A DNA stretch of 64,000 bases from Gammaproteobacteria bacterium (GCA_030431985.1 JAUIIB010000002.1:1-64000); one strand, 5' to 3'. Positions 9,282 through 19,542 are shown, counted from the first letter of the stretch. A program made the numbers and translations. The notes: generated from the letters alone by a model not told the origin.

Positions 9282-10989
9282 TGGTAGTACTCCCTTTTTT
9301 ACCTTTTAGGCGGGATAATGTTTCGGAGGCGATGTTAATCGCATATTGTCTTCTGACAATGATTAAATAAAGCAAAATACCTAAAACAAATCCGCCGATC
9401 AGGTTGATTACAGCAGTGCGTGTTTCAGGATTCATCCCGGCCAGAGCATCGGGTTCTCCAAGTGTTCCTGTATTATCAAGATCTTGCCATATCGGAAATT
9501 TTCGAGCATGAAATTCCTGCGTGAAATATTTGCTAATATCTACTCCGAGGCCTTTGGGTAAACCAATTTCGTTCTGATAGTTTTTATAAACAACTACGCT
9601 GACATTGCCTCCTGGATTCATGCCATTGTTAGTAATGCCTTTTTCCCTGTGATCATGAAACAACCAGATTCCGTCACCGTAACTGTGTAACCCGTCATTT
9701 GTCGTGTTGAGTGTCAAATCCAGCCGTTGAGCTGGTGCGAGATGATAAACATCGCGGGTAATCTGTGCCATGGGATTATGTTCTACACCATCGTAATGCG
9801 TAATTGTTGCCTTGTGACCGTGTGTGTGTAGCGCAATTGATTCACTGGATGTATTGGCAACACGTAGTTTGATTTTTTGATCCGGTTCGGCAAACACTAC
9901 TGACGATCTAAGTGTGTACGGAAACGATACACCGTTCAATGTGTAGTAATCTTCTGTTGAATCGGTAATATCGTACAGGCGATTCATGTCTCTCGCGATT
10001 AATCGCGGATCATTATATTTTTGAATGATTTCATGTAGCTCTTTATCCATGGCGTGATAGTGCAGGTCAAATTCCTCATCAAACTCTTCCTGAATCGCTA
10101 CAGAAGGATAGCGCACATGCCCGCCACCGACATTCAGTGTTTGTAGCCAGTTGTTAGGGCGGTTTTCTTCGACCACGATCATGCCGACCAGTCCCATAGC
10201 GAGATGGGTATGTGTTTGTACATGACAGTGGTAGAGCATGGTTCCAGCGTGACGGGGTTGGAATTGATAAACGCGGCGTTCGCCGGGCATGAGGAACATT
10301 TCGCTGGTTTGTGGAACACCGTCACCACCGCTGATCTGGCTGTCAGCGTGCGTAAACGGGTGATCAACACCGTGTAGGTGGATTGTGTGAGGCAAATAGT
10401 GTGTATTCTCAAGAACAATCTGGACGATATCGCCAACTTCCACCCGAATTACAGGTGAAGGTAGTCGCAGCAGCGGATTTGCGCGCATACTTTCGAAATT
10501 TTCAGTTGACATACCACTTGTCTTGGGCGCAAAAACCCATGCTCCCGGTTGTATGCCCGGGGCGATATCGAACGTTGGGATGAGGCCTTCAAAATCAGGT
10601 GTACGACCGTTCAGCTCAATAACTTCCAGTTTAATAGTGATACGATCTGGGTCACCATCTCCATCCATGTCATCTGTTTTAATGATGGTGTCAGGGGACA
10701 GGTTAGTCTCCATCAGTGTTCCCATCGAAATATTATTGGTTCCTTTGACTGCTGCGGCAATCAAAGCCGGGTTATCAGGTTCGCAGATGTTGGATTCACG
10801 AACTTTGACACCCTCAATAATCTGGGCTTTACGCCAGGACGAGGCCATTTTCGGGTCACATATCGGTTCTGCATTTAATGCTGCAGTATCAACTTTTACT
10901 GTTTTAGGCAACTTCAATGACGACTGGGCAACTACGGGAAACGTAATGCTACAGGCCGCTAAAATAGCCACAAGATAATGGATCGGCAT
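9274..10989 (-). CDS. Two-domain multicopper oxidase with C-terminal membrane helix
   Basis: This 571-residue secreted multicopper oxidase has a signal peptide at 1-21. Four HxH motifs that would build the trinuclear copper centre are visible: H204-L-H206, H254-C-H256, H388-T-H390 and H445-D-H447. The type 1 site HCHxxxHxxxxM (254-265) lies in the first cupredoxin domain. The last motif lacks Cys, so there is no second type 1 site. This is the topology of type C two-domain oxidases, unlike three-domain laccases or CopA. An insertion at 107-113 reads DMDGDGD, like an EF-hand calcium loop. A membrane helix (about 526-545) with a basic tail anchors the C-terminus. The natural substrate (Cu(I), Mn(II), NO or phenolics) is not evident. 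It is the first gene of an operon with the His-rich cupredoxin. Confidence 0.88.
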   Translation of the reverse strand: MPIHYLVAILAACSITFPVVAQSSLKLPKTVKVDTAALNAEPICDPKMASSWRKAQIIEGVKVRESNICEPDNPALIAAAVKGTNNISMGTLMETNLSPDTIIKTDDMDGDGDPDRITIKLEVIELNGRTPDFEGLIPTFDIAPGIQPGAWVFAPKTSGMSTENFESMRANPLLRLPSPVIRVEVGDIVQIVLENTHYLPHTIHLHGVDHPFTHADSQISGGDGVPQTSEMFLMPGERRVYQFQPRHAGTMLYHCHVQTHTHLAMGLVGMIVVEENRPNNWLQTLNVGGGHVRYPSVAIQEEFDEEFDLHYHAMDKELHEIIQKYNDPRLIARDMNRLYDITDSTEDYYTLNGVSFPYTLRSSVVFAEPDQKIKLRVANTSSESIALHTHGHKATITHYDGVEHNPMAQITRDVYHLAPAQRLDLTLNTTNDGLHSYGDGIWLFHDHREKGITNNGMNPGGNVSVVVYKNYQNEIGLPKGLGVDISKYFTQEFHARKFPIWQDLDNTGTLGEPDALAGMNPETRTAVINLIGGFVLGILLYLIIVRRQYAINIASETLSRLKGKKGSTTND

Positions 10990-11466
10990 TTTTTATGTAC
11001 CTTTCTGAGGTTGTTTTATCTAACGTGAATGATTGTTTCGTTCAAGCAACGATGAAATTTAGAATTAACAGTTATTAATGCTCTCAAGAGTCGTGAGTTA
11101 ATGAAAAGTTTCCTAAATTTCTCTTTTTGCTTTTATTATCTGGCGTTCGAAAATTATGTTATGTTTGTTGTTTTATGTAGTGGCAGAGCACTACTGGAAT
11201 ATGTGCAGTTCAACAGTTAACAGTTTTTTATGTAACTCGTTCTTTGCCCATGAGTCCTTGTTCTTTTTTCATGAGTCACGCGGTGAAAACGCAACTCACA
11301 TCCTTTTTCATTATACAGAACCATCTTGGCCATATGAAAGCATTTCCTTTAGTTCCGGGTGGTATTCTGAACCGGTATTTGATGGGAAGGTATTGGGGAT
11401 AATTTGAATAGCTAACTCCGTTGAATTATATAGATTAACGTCGAATTACAATTTATCAGCAAATTA
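10990..11466. other. Divergent intergenic region between copper oxidase and RND operons
   Basis: This 477-bp region must hold the promoters of the leftward copper operon and the rightward efflux operon. I see no convincing gene in it: an open frame at 11156-11407 has a random-looking product and no ribosome site. The only ordered element noted is a direct repeat at 11249-11277, listed separately. Confidence 0.55.
11249..11277. promoter_or_regulatory. Direct repeat CATGAGTC x2, possible operator
   Basis: CATGAGTC occurs at 11249-11256 and again at 11270-11277. The copies are 21 bp apart, two helical turns, so a dimeric regulator could contact both on one face. It lies about 190 bp upstream of the RND adaptor gene. 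No regulator gene is adjacent, and chance recurrence is possible. Confidence 0.25.
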
Positions 11467-12600
11467 ATGTACAAAATTTTTGTTTTAGTGTTGGCTTGCA
11501 TTGTGCAGCTGGGTCTGTATTCCTGTGGTGATGTTGATACTTCTGGAAATGAGAAACCCATGCCACCGTTGCCTGTAGGCGTGTTAGCGGTTAAATCGGT
11601 TAATATGCATCTTAGCACAGAGACTATCGCACAAACTGAAGGTGCTAAAGCGATTGAAATTCGTCCTAGAGTCGGCGGTATCGTATTAAAACGGTATTAT
11701 CATGAGGGTATGCCGGTAACGGCGGGTGAACCGCTGTTTTTGATCGATCCCGAACCGTTTCAAAAGGCTCTGGATGAGGTTAAGGCTGCTTTTCTTGAAC
11801 AGAGCATTCGTGTGATCAAGGCAAGAGACGAAAAAATACGCCAGGAAAAGTTAATTGTAGAAAATTTTGTCAGCAAAAAGTCTTACGACAATACAGTAAC
11901 AGATTTAATGTTAACCGAGGCTTCGTTGCGTGCGCTGAAAGCACGTGTCAAACAGGCACAGCTGGATTTGTCATATACAACGGTCAGAGCGCCGATTAGC
12001 GGTATTACCGGGCGTTCACAGATTTCTGAAGGGGCATTGGTTGCTGCAAACAGCAGTGTATTGACAACACTGACACAAGTATCGCCCATTTGGGTGCGGT
12101 TTAGCTTTTCAGATAATGAACTGGCCCGTTTTAATGGACGATTGAATGAAAACAATATTGATGAAGTTATTTTGATTTTACCCAATGGTGAGGAATATGA
12201 TGGACGCGGACATATTAATTTTGCCGCAAGTGAGATTGATCCATTGATTGGAACGCAGCAATTAAGGGCAACTTTTGATAATCCAAATCAACAGTTGATG
12301 CCTGGCCAATTTGTGCGCGTACGGGTTATTTCAAAAAAAACCGATAGTGTTTTTGTCTTGCCCCAGGTAGCCGTGTTGACATCCGACTTAGGGCGCTTTG
12401 TTTATGTTGTTGATGATAAAAACGTAGTTACTATACGCCCGATTACAGTCGGTGAGTGGTTTGGTAAAGACTGGATTATCCTGGATGGATTGCAAAATGG
12501 GGACCGTGTCGTTGTTAACAACTTAATACGTTTAGGTCCTGGAATGACCGTCGCCCCTGAATTGCTCGAAGCATCTGAAGTTCTGTCTCTTAAACATTGA
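11467..12600 (+). CDS. RND efflux periplasmic adaptor (membrane fusion) lipoprotein
   Basis: This 377-residue member of the AcrA/MexA family links an inner membrane RND pump to an outer membrane channel. The N-terminus has a lipobox ending in LYSC (Cys20), so the mature protein is probably lipid-anchored. The lipoyl half-motifs flank a helical hairpin (about 95-160). The segments EIRPRVGGIV and RAPISGITGRSQISEG are diagnostic of the family. The pump gene follows after 43 bp. No TolC-type channel gene is adjacent, so the channel must be encoded elsewhere. The substrate is unknown. Confidence 0.93.
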   Translation: MYKIFVLVLACIVQLGLYSCGDVDTSGNEKPMPPLPVGVLAVKSVNMHLSTETIAQTEGAKAIEIRPRVGGIVLKRYYHEGMPVTAGEPLFLIDPEPFQKALDEVKAAFLEQSIRVIKARDEKIRQEKLIVENFVSKKSYDNTVTDLMLTEASLRALKARVKQAQLDLSYTTVRAPISGITGRSQISEGALVAANSSVLTTLTQVSPIWVRFSFSDNELARFNGRLNENNIDEVILILPNGEEYDGRGHINFAASEIDPLIGTQQLRATFDNPNQQLMPGQFVRVRVISKKTDSVFVLPQVAVLTSDLGRFVYVVDDKNVVTIRPITVGEWFGKDWIILDGLQNGDRVVVNNLIRLGPGMTVAPELLEASEVLSLKH

Positions 12601-12643
12601 TACATATTGTTACCGTATGCAGATACAGGCGATTTTAAGATAA

Positions 12644-15600
12644 ATGGCTAAGTTCTTTATTACACGCCCGATCTTTGCATCGGTTTTATCGATAATAATT
12701 GTGCTTGCTGGTATCGCGGCCGTGGTTCAGCTGCCGATTGCTCAGTATCCGCAAATCACGCCACCGGTTGTTCAGGTAACCGCTCGATTTCCGGGAGCCA
12801 GCGCTGAAACATTGATTAAAACGGTCGCTGCGCCAATCGAAGAGCAATTAAGTGGTGTGGACGATTTGTTGTACTTTAATTCGAGTGCCGATTCGAGCGG
12901 GCAGCTTACCATAACCGTGACATTTGAAATCGGAACGGATGTCGACCTCGCCACATTCAATATCAGCAATCGTGTAAATACGGCTTTATCGCGTTTGCCA
13001 GATGAAGTCAGGCGCTCAGGAATCACTATACAGAAGCGAGCCAATGATTTGTTGCTTGTTTTTGCAGTAACGTCATCAGATAAAGCGCATACCCCACTCT
13101 TTCTGAGTAATTTTATCACTAATCATTTTCTGGATGAATTAAAGCGTACAGAAGGTGTTGGTGAAGCGCGTATTTTTGGATCGCAGGATTATTCAATGCG
13201 CATTTGGCTACAACCCACTAGAATGGCACAGTTGGGTATAACTACCAGCGATATTGCCTCGGCGATTCGCGCGCAAAATGCACAGTATGCTGCTGGGAAG
13301 ATTGGCCAGGAACCTGCGGCAGTGGATCAACAACTGGTCTATACCGTTACTGCAAAAGGACGGCTGGTCGAGGCAGAAGATTTTGGCAATATTATTTTAC
13401 GGGCTGACGGGCAGCGCGGCGTATTGCAACTGAAAGACATTGCGCGGATTGAACTGGGTGCGCAGCAATACAATATACAAAATCTTTTGAACGGCGAGCC
13501 GGGCGTTGGCATCGGTATTTTTCTGCAAACAGGCGCGAATGCGTTAGATACAGCAGCTGCAATCAAATCTAAAATGGAAGCGCTGCAGTCGACATTTCCA
13601 GATGGCATTCAATACGTTTTACCTTACGATACAAGCGATTTTGTCAAAGCTTCAATCTGGGAGGTAGTTAAAACGCTGCTAGAAGCAATGATATTAGTTG
13701 TTTTTGTAGTTTATCTTTTTTTGCAAAGCTGGCGTGCAACGATTATTCCGATTATAGCAGTGCCTATTTCCCTGATCGGCACATTTGCGGGATTGTGGCT
13801 ACTGGGTTACTCGGTCAATACGATGACATTGTTTGCTATGGTGTTGTCCATCGGAATTGTCGTTGATGACGCTATCGTTGTGCTGGAGAATGTTGAGCGA
13901 CTGATAACCGAGGAGAAACTGACACCTGTAAATGCAGCGATTAAGGCCATGCAGCAGGTTTCAAGTGCGGTGGTTGCAATGACATTGGTATTAGTTGCGG
14001 TTTTTTTGCCTGTGGCCTTTCTGGGAGGTATGGCGGGCGAATTATATCGTCAATTTGCGGTTACTGTTGCAGTAGCAGGGGTAATATCCGGGATTGTTGC
14101 ATTGACGCTTTCGCCTACGTTGTGTGCTTTAATGTTGCATTCAGCACAGCATCATGGCGCATTCTTCGAGTGGTTCAATCGCGTATTTAATCGGTTGCGG
14201 GATTTTTATGTGGCGATGGTAGGTGCTGCAATTCGACATGCGCTGATCAGTGTATTGGTATTTTTAGCCTTTATTGGCGGAATAGGGTATCTGCTCAATG
14301 TAATACCAGGCAGTCTTGTACCCTCTGAAGATCAAGGCTATGTGATCACTGCAGTAATCTTGCCGGATAACGCGGCTTTGTCACGAACCATTGCCACAAC
14401 GGATGCCGTGCGTACCGAAATTGCAAAGAATCCGGATGTTGCTTTTCAATTTGCGGTAAACGGACTCGACTTTATCGGCGGCGGCAATAAAACGAATGTG
14501 TCAACTGTATTTACGCGGATGACCGATTGGTCGGAACGTACCACAACTGCGGACGAACTGGTCAATCAATTGTTCGTTGCTGGAGCTAAACAAACGGATG
14601 GGCTTGCTATTGCATTTAATCCGCCAGCTATTCGAGGTTTAGGTAGTACGGGAGGCTTTGAACTTTATGTTCAAAGTCGAACAAATACCGATCCCCGGTT
14701 GTTGGCAAAAGTAGTCGATAATTTCTTGGGTGCACTCAAACAGGAACCATTGTTGGCCTCAGTCAATACATTTTATCGTTCAGGGGTACCGCAGTTTTTT
14801 GTCTCTGTCGATGAAGCCAAAGCGATATCACAAGGCGTTGCCATCGCTGAGATTTATGAAACGCTTCAGAGCACGATGGGTTCGCTTTATATCAATGATT
14901 TTAATCGGGCTGGACGCACTTATCGCGTTCAGTTACAAGCGGAAGCAGCTTACCGCATGAAGCCTGAGGATATCGGAAAAGTATACGTGCGTTCCAATTC
15001 AGGATTGATGATACCTTTATCTGCGCTAGTGCAGATCAAACAGATTATCGGTGCAGAACAACTGGAACGTTTTAATGGCTTGTTGTCCGCCAAAGTAATC
15101 GGTAATGGTATTCCCGGCTTGAGTTCAGGTGAAGCGATCAAGCTTGTGGAGGATGTGGCCGATCGGGTTTTGCCGGATGGCTATCAAATCGCCTGGACAG
15201 GTAAAGATTTCCAAGAAAAAAGAACAGGTTCGGCGGCGGTATTTGCCTTCAGTCTGGCTATTATTATGGTATTTCTAATTCTGGCTGCACAGTTTGAAAC
15301 CTGGGCGTTGCCGCTGGCTGTTATTATGGCGGTACCATTTGCCATGGCTGGCGCGTTGGTTGCTGTATTGCTACGGGATATGTCCAATGATATTTATTTT
15401 CAAATTGGTATGGTGACATTAATCGGTTTGGCGGCTAAAAATGCGATATTATTAGTAGAATTTGCAAATCAGAAAATGAAAGCGGGTATGGATGCTAAGC
15501 GTGCCGCAATTGAATCTGCACATCTACGTTTTCGGCCTATCGTGATGACCTCAATGGCGTTTATTCTGGGTGTTGTGCCTTTAGTCGTTGCAACGGGTGC

Positions 15601-15736
15601 GGGTTCAGCCGCACGGCAATCAATGGGGACCGGTGTTTTCGGCGGTATGATATTGGCTGCATTTGTTGCCACAGTTTTTGTGCCATTGTTTTTTTCATGG
15701 TTTGTTTCGAAGCATGTTGCAAATAAGCATGAATAA
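12644..15736 (+). CDS. RND efflux permease, HAE1 (AcrB/MexB) family
   Basis: This 1030-residue proton-driven inner membrane pump is of full family length. It starts with MAKFFITRPIFASVLSIII, the standard first helix of HAE1 permeases. Helix 4 carries the conserved Asp pair in GIVVDDAIVVLENVER, which relays protons. The second repeat has GLAAKNAILLVEFA, as in AcrB. Twelve membrane helices and two large periplasmic loops are expected from the hydrophobic pattern. It is translated with the adaptor upstream. The HAE1 type points to organic compounds such as drugs, dyes or solvents, not metal ions: the metal-type (CusA) pattern is not seen. Confidence 0.95.
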   Translation: MAKFFITRPIFASVLSIIIVLAGIAAVVQLPIAQYPQITPPVVQVTARFPGASAETLIKTVAAPIEEQLSGVDDLLYFNSSADSSGQLTITVTFEIGTDVDLATFNISNRVNTALSRLPDEVRRSGITIQKRANDLLLVFAVTSSDKAHTPLFLSNFITNHFLDELKRTEGVGEARIFGSQDYSMRIWLQPTRMAQLGITTSDIASAIRAQNAQYAAGKIGQEPAAVDQQLVYTVTAKGRLVEAEDFGNIILRADGQRGVLQLKDIARIELGAQQYNIQNLLNGEPGVGIGIFLQTGANALDTAAAIKSKMEALQSTFPDGIQYVLPYDTSDFVKASIWEVVKTLLEAMILVVFVVYLFLQSWRATIIPIIAVPISLIGTFAGLWLLGYSVNTMTLFAMVLSIGIVVDDAIVVLENVERLITEEKLTPVNAAIKAMQQVSSAVVAMTLVLVAVFLPVAFLGGMAGELYRQFAVTVAVAGVISGIVALTLSPTLCALMLHSAQHHGAFFEWFNRVFNRLRDFYVAMVGAAIRHALISVLVFLAFIGGIGYLLNVIPGSLVPSEDQGYVITAVILPDNAALSRTIATTDAVRTEIAKNPDVAFQFAVNGLDFIGGGNKTNVSTVFTRMTDWSERTTTADELVNQLFVAGAKQTDGLAIAFNPPAIRGLGSTGGFELYVQSRTNTDPRLLAKVVDNFLGALKQEPLLASVNTFYRSGVPQFFVSVDEAKAISQGVAIAEIYETLQSTMGSLYINDFNRAGRTYRVQLQAEAAYRMKPEDIGKVYVRSNSGLMIPLSALVQIKQIIGAEQLERFNGLLSAKVIGNGIPGLSSGEAIKLVEDVADRVLPDGYQIAWTGKDFQEKRTGSAAVFAFSLAIIMVFLILAAQFETWALPLAVIMAVPFAMAGALVAVLLRDMSNDIYFQIGMVTLIGLAAKNAILLVEFANQKMKAGMDAKRAAIESAHLRFRPIVMTSMAFILGVVPLVVATGAGSAARQSMGTGVFGGMILAAFVATVFVPLFFSWFVSKHVANKHE

Positions 15737-15833
15737 AACATCGTGTAAATGAATATTAACTGTTCAATAATTTTCGGGTCGATTGTTGCGTGCGATAATT
15801 ATTGTAGGCAGATCTGTTTGCTGGATTTTGGGC

Positions 15834-17534
15834 ATGCGTACGGGTAAAAAAATAGCGGCTTCCGACAAAAAAATACTACAGTCTTTGAGCGGCAGCAATA
15901 TCATCCTAGTAGGCATGATGGGTGCAGGCAAGACAACCATCGGTAAGGCACTTGCCAGTTACACAGGCAAGCGTTTTCTTGACTGCGATCATGAAATTCA
16001 GGAATGTACTGGTGTAAAAATACCGGTAATCTTTGAATTTGAAGGTGAAGCGGGGTTCCGCAAACGCGAAACACAGGCGCTCAAGAAGTTGACATGTCAG
16101 AATAATATTGTTTTGGCGACCGGCGGCGGCGCAGTACTCAGTCATGAAAACCGTATGATGCTGAAACGTAGTGGAATCGTTGTGTATTTACGAGCATCGG
16201 TTAATGATTTGTACCGGCGTACACGGTATGATAGAGACCGGCCGTTACTCAAAACAAACAATTTGCGTGGCAAACTGACTGAAATTTTTGAGCAACGAAA
16301 CAAACTCTATCATGAAACAGCACATATTGTTATTGATACTGCCCGGCAAAATATAAGATCTTTGGTCAAAGAACTGGCTAAGCGGCTGGTTGCTTTTAAA
16401 TTGGCACAACCTACTATTCATACAGAAAATCTTATGCGAACCATCACGGTTGAATTTTCGTCTTCTTCTAAAACGCGAAACTACCCTATTCATATTGGTA
16501 ATGGCATTTTAAGTCAAACAGAACTTATCGCTTCCAGCTTGAAACAAAAACGTGTGGCCATTGTTACAAACCAAACAGTCGCGCCGTTGTATCTTGACAA
16601 ATTGCGCACATCTTTAGACGTAAATGGTGTGCAGTCTATACCGATTATTCTGCCTGATGGCGAGACCTATAAAAATTGGGAAACACTAAATCAAATTTTT
16701 GATGCATTGCTGCAAAACCATTGTGAGCGCACAACAGCTATTCTGGCATTAGGTGGCGGTGTCATCGGTGATCTGACTGGATTTGCGGCTGCTACGTACT
16801 TGCGTGGTGTACCGTTTATTCAGATGCCGACTACGCTTCTGGCACAGGTTGATTCTTCAGTAGGTGGCAAAACCGGCATTAATCATCCCATGGGTAAAAA
16901 CATGGTCGGTGCGTTCTATCAGCCGCGCATGGTGATAACTGACAGTGCAACACTTGACACTTTACCCGATCGTGAATTACGTGCCGGGATAGCAGAGATC
17001 ATTAAGTATGGCTTAATCCGGGATCCAGTTTTTTTTGAATGGTTAGAAAAAAATATACAGCGCCTGCTTGCCCGTGATCCGGTGACGTTGAACGAGGCTA
17101 TTCAACGCAGCTGTGAGAATAAAGCCGAGATCGTGGCAGCTGACGAAAAAGAGAGTGGTGTGCGTACTTTATTAAATTTAGGTCATACCTTCGGACATGC
17201 GATTGAGAATGGTATGGGTTACGGTGTTTGGTTGCATGGAGAAGCGGTAGCGGCTGGAACGGTTATTGCGGCTGATTTGTCCAGACGCATGAAATTAATT
17301 AGCGACGCTGATGTTACGCGGATTCGAGCTATCTTTCAAAAGGCGGGGTTGCCGATTGAAGCGCCAAGCCTTGATCCAGAAAAATATTTTGAATTAATGG
17401 CGCTAGATAAGAAAGTTTCTGCCGGAAAGACGCGGTTTATTGTTCTAAACCGAATTGGTGAGGCGGTAATGCGTGCAGATATTCCACCCGCACTGGTTAC
17501 TGAATCACTAAATGCTTGTATGAAGCATGCATGA
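15834..17534 (+). CDS. aroKB: Fused shikimate kinase / 3-dehydroquinate synthase (AroK-AroB)
   Basis: One continuous frame joins two steps of the shikimate pathway. Residues 1 to about 195 are a shikimate kinase: Walker [10 protein letters not shown] (28-35 region), [22 protein letters not shown] and the lid DRDRPLL. Residues from about 201 to 566 are a complete 3-dehydroquinate synthase: [36 protein letters not shown], and the zinc ligands in the [16 protein letters not shown] and [10 protein letters not shown] segments. In most bacteria these are separate adjacent genes. I start at ATG 15834; a TTG at 15783 is in frame but would add an unsupported extension. A Met at 16434 could start AroB alone, but no good ribosome site precedes it. 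The stop overlaps the next gene by 8 bp. Confidence 0.93.
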   Translation: MRTGKKIAASDKKILQSLSGSNIILVGMMGAGKTTIGKALASYTGKRFLDCDHEIQECTGVKIPVIFEFEGEAGFRKRETQALKKLTCQNNIVLATGGGAVLSHENRMMLKRSGIVVYLRASVNDLYRRTRYDRDRPLLKTNNLRGKLTEIFEQRNKLYHETAHIVIDTARQNIRSLVKELAKRLVAFKLAQPTIHTENLMRTITVEFSSSSKTRNYPIHIGNGILSQTELIASSLKQKRVAIVTNQTVAPLYLDKLRTSLDVNGVQSIPIILPDGETYKNWETLNQIFDALLQNHCERTTAILALGGGVIGDLTGFAAATYLRGVPFIQMPTTLLAQVDSSVGGKTGINHPMGKNMVGAFYQPRMVITDSATLDTLPDRELRAGIAEIIKYGLIRDPVFFEWLEKNIQRLLARDPVTLNEAIQRSCENKAEIVAADEKESGVRTLLNLGHTFGHAIENGMGYGVWLHGEAVAAGTVIAADLSRRMKLISDADVTRIRAIFQKAGLPIEAPSLDPEKYFELMALDKKVSAGKTRFIVLNRIGEAVMRADIPPALVTESLNACMKHA

Positions 17535-18648
17535 GCTTGCACCTTACGCCGTTTCCGAAGACGTTTCGCGTGGACGAGCGATCAACGAAGCACCTCCTTC
17601 AGGTCGAAGTGAATTTCAGCGTGACCGAGATCGAATTATTCACTCAAAGGCATTTCGACGTCTTGAATACAAAACACAGGTGTTTGTAAATCATGAAGGT
17701 GATCTATTTCGTACTCGTTTAACACATAGCCTGGAGGTGGCGCAAATTGGTCGTTCAGTTGCGCGTAACTTGGGTTTGAATGAAGATTTGGTAGAAGCGA
17801 TTACGCTAGCGCACGATCTTGGACATACGCCCTTTGGACATGCCGGTCAAGACGCATTGCACAAATGCATGAAGAATTTTGGTGGTTTTGAACATAATCT
17901 GCAATCACTTCGTGTTGTCGATGTCCTTGAAGAACGTTATGCGGCATTTGATGGCCTGAATTTGTGCTTTGAAACCCGTGAAGGAATTTTGAAGCATGCG
18001 TCCAAAAAGAATGCTGGTCTTTTAGGCGAGGTGGGAGAACGTTTCATTATGAATCGAAGACCTTCTCTTGAAGCGCAGCTTGCCAATTTTGCAGATGAAA
18101 TTGCTTACAATAATCATGATGTTGACGATGGCCTGCGCTCTGGTTTAATTTCGCTAGAACAGCTGCAAGATGTCACTATTTTTTCCCGTCATTTAGATCA
18201 GGTGCAAACCAGTTATCCAGATCTTAAAAACAGGCGGTTGGTTTACGAAACTGTCAGATGTATGATTAATACACTGGCGACTGATTTGACGGTGCAGAGC
18301 CAGAAGAATATTGCCGAAGCAAAATTGACTGGCTTGGCCGATGTTTACCTGGCACCGCCGTTAATTGGGTTTAGTGATTCGATTAAAAAGGAACAGCATC
18401 AGCTTAAAAAATTTTTATACGATCATCTATATATGCACAGCCGTGTTGTTCGAATGAGCAGCAAGGCATCGCATATCATCAAGCGGCTGTTCGATGCGTT
18501 CAGTGTTAACGCCCGTTTGCTTCCTGAAAAGTATCAGTACAAATTCAAATACGAAGGTTATCAGGCCATTGCAGATTATATAGCAGGCATGACCGACCGG
18601 TACGCTATTCGTGAGTACCAGCGATTGTTTGCAATATCACAAGACTAA
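17527..18648 (+). CDS. dgt: Deoxyguanosinetriphosphate triphosphohydrolase-like protein
   Basis: This 373-residue HD-domain hydrolase belongs to the dGTPase-like group, which cleaves dNTPs to nucleoside and triphosphate. The N-terminus has SRGRAINE and [22 protein letters not shown]. The metal site is formed by RLTHSLEV and [13 protein letters not shown], followed by GFEHNLQS. The family role in dNTP balance is known mainly from other proteobacteria. The first 8 bp overlap aroKB, so translation is coupled. This neighbourhood (aroB followed by a dGTPase-like gene) is common in betaproteobacteria, which supports the call. Confidence 0.93.
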   Translation: MHELAPYAVSEDVSRGRAINEAPPSGRSEFQRDRDRIIHSKAFRRLEYKTQVFVNHEGDLFRTRLTHSLEVAQIGRSVARNLGLNEDLVEAITLAHDLGHTPFGHAGQDALHKCMKNFGGFEHNLQSLRVVDVLEERYAAFDGLNLCFETREGILKHASKKNAGLLGEVGERFIMNRRPSLEAQLANFADEIAYNNHDVDDGLRSGLISLEQLQDVTIFSRHLDQVQTSYPDLKNRRLVYETVRCMINTLATDLTVQSQKNIAEAKLTGLADVYLAPPLIGFSDSIKKEQHQLKKFLYDHLYMHSRVVRMSSKASHIIKRLFDAFSVNARLLPEKYQYKFKYEGYQAIADYIAGMTDRYAIREYQRLFAISQD

Positions 18649-18776
18649 TTGCGCACAAATTTGTTCGTTGATTGTTACCAATGCCTGAAATTTAGCCTAA
18701 AATAAAATTCCAACGGTATATTCTGAAGGTATAGCAGAAACCTCTGTGAACCTATCGTGATTTTGAGAGACGAAGA

Positions 18777-19496
18777 ATGCATTGTCATATATCTAGAAAA
18801 ACGAATTGCTTGCATGCTGCACTCGTTCTAACTGTATTGTTTTGGGTGACAACTACATTATGCGCCGCTGAGAAAATTGTTCATGTTATTGATTTTACGG
18901 GACATATAGAAGGTGATGCGTTGCCATGGCTGGAGCAGCAGGGTTTTGAGTTTGAGTTGAATGCAAAGTCCATGAACCCACGATTTGAGAATGATGCGCT
19001 TGTGATCAGTACGGACCGCGAATCAGCTGGACTATTTGGTTTGAAGTTTGTACAGCATATTTACGGTGTTAAGCGTGTTGAAATTATCTGGGGAGTAAAT
19101 CAATATCCTGAAGGGGCGGATTGGAACAATGGTGTTAACAGTGTACCCATTGCAGTTATGCTGTCGTTTGGAACGGAGAGGCTATCGAGCGGATTGCCGC
19201 TGGGTATTAAATCGGCACCTTATTTTCTAAGTGCATTTATTGGTAAAAAAGAAGATGTTGATGAAATGTATATTGGCAGACTGTGGCGCCAGGGCGGGCG
19301 ATATTTTTGTGTCGCATCGGGCGACCAATCGGGTGAAACAATTACTACGGACTTTGAAGTCGACGAACGGTTTAGAACAGTTTTTCAGCAGAATGAGACG
19401 CCGCCAATTACCGCTGTGGCCTTTCAGCAAAACACCAACAACACGCAAGGTGTATCGGAGGCGTTTATCAAAAAGATTACATTTTTGTCGCAGTAA
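18777..19496 (+). CDS. Secreted protein of unknown function (DUF3047-like)
   Basis: This is a 239-residue protein with a signal peptide (about 1-30, ending LCAAE). The mature part is beta-rich and contains the stretch IIWGVNQYPEGADW and a later IGRLWRQGGRYF. These remind me of the DUF3047 family of periplasmic proteins, but I cannot confirm this by eye. There are no Cys pairs or heme motifs. The start is supported by a GAGACGAAG ribosome site. It lies between the dGTPase-like gene and an acylphosphatase-like gene, which gives no functional clue. Confidence 0.75.
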   Translation: MHCHISRKTNCLHAALVLTVLFWVTTTLCAAEKIVHVIDFTGHIEGDALPWLEQQGFEFELNAKSMNPRFENDALVISTDRESAGLFGLKFVQHIYGVKRVEIIWGVNQYPEGADWNNGVNSVPIAVMLSFGTERLSSGLPLGIKSAPYFLSAFIGKKEDVDEMYIGRLWRQGGRYFCVASGDQSGETITTDFEVDERFRTVFQQNETPPITAVAFQQNTNNTQGVSEAFIKKITFLSQ

Positions 19497-19542
19497 AAAG
19501 TGTTTCTGGTCGTGAACTAACGGATTCATTTGGGGTGCTGTG

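Noticed and set aside
10523-10978. Plus-strand frame of 151 codons
   Set aside because: Entirely antisense to the multicopper oxidase gene, which has clear catalytic motifs.
11156-11407. Open frame of 83 codons in the divergent region
   Set aside because: Composition is random, no ribosome site, no recognisable motif.
15834-17534. Reading aroK and aroB as two genes with a sequencing error between
   Set aside because: The frame is continuous with no stop or frame shift, and the linker is plausible; kept as a fusion, to be checked.
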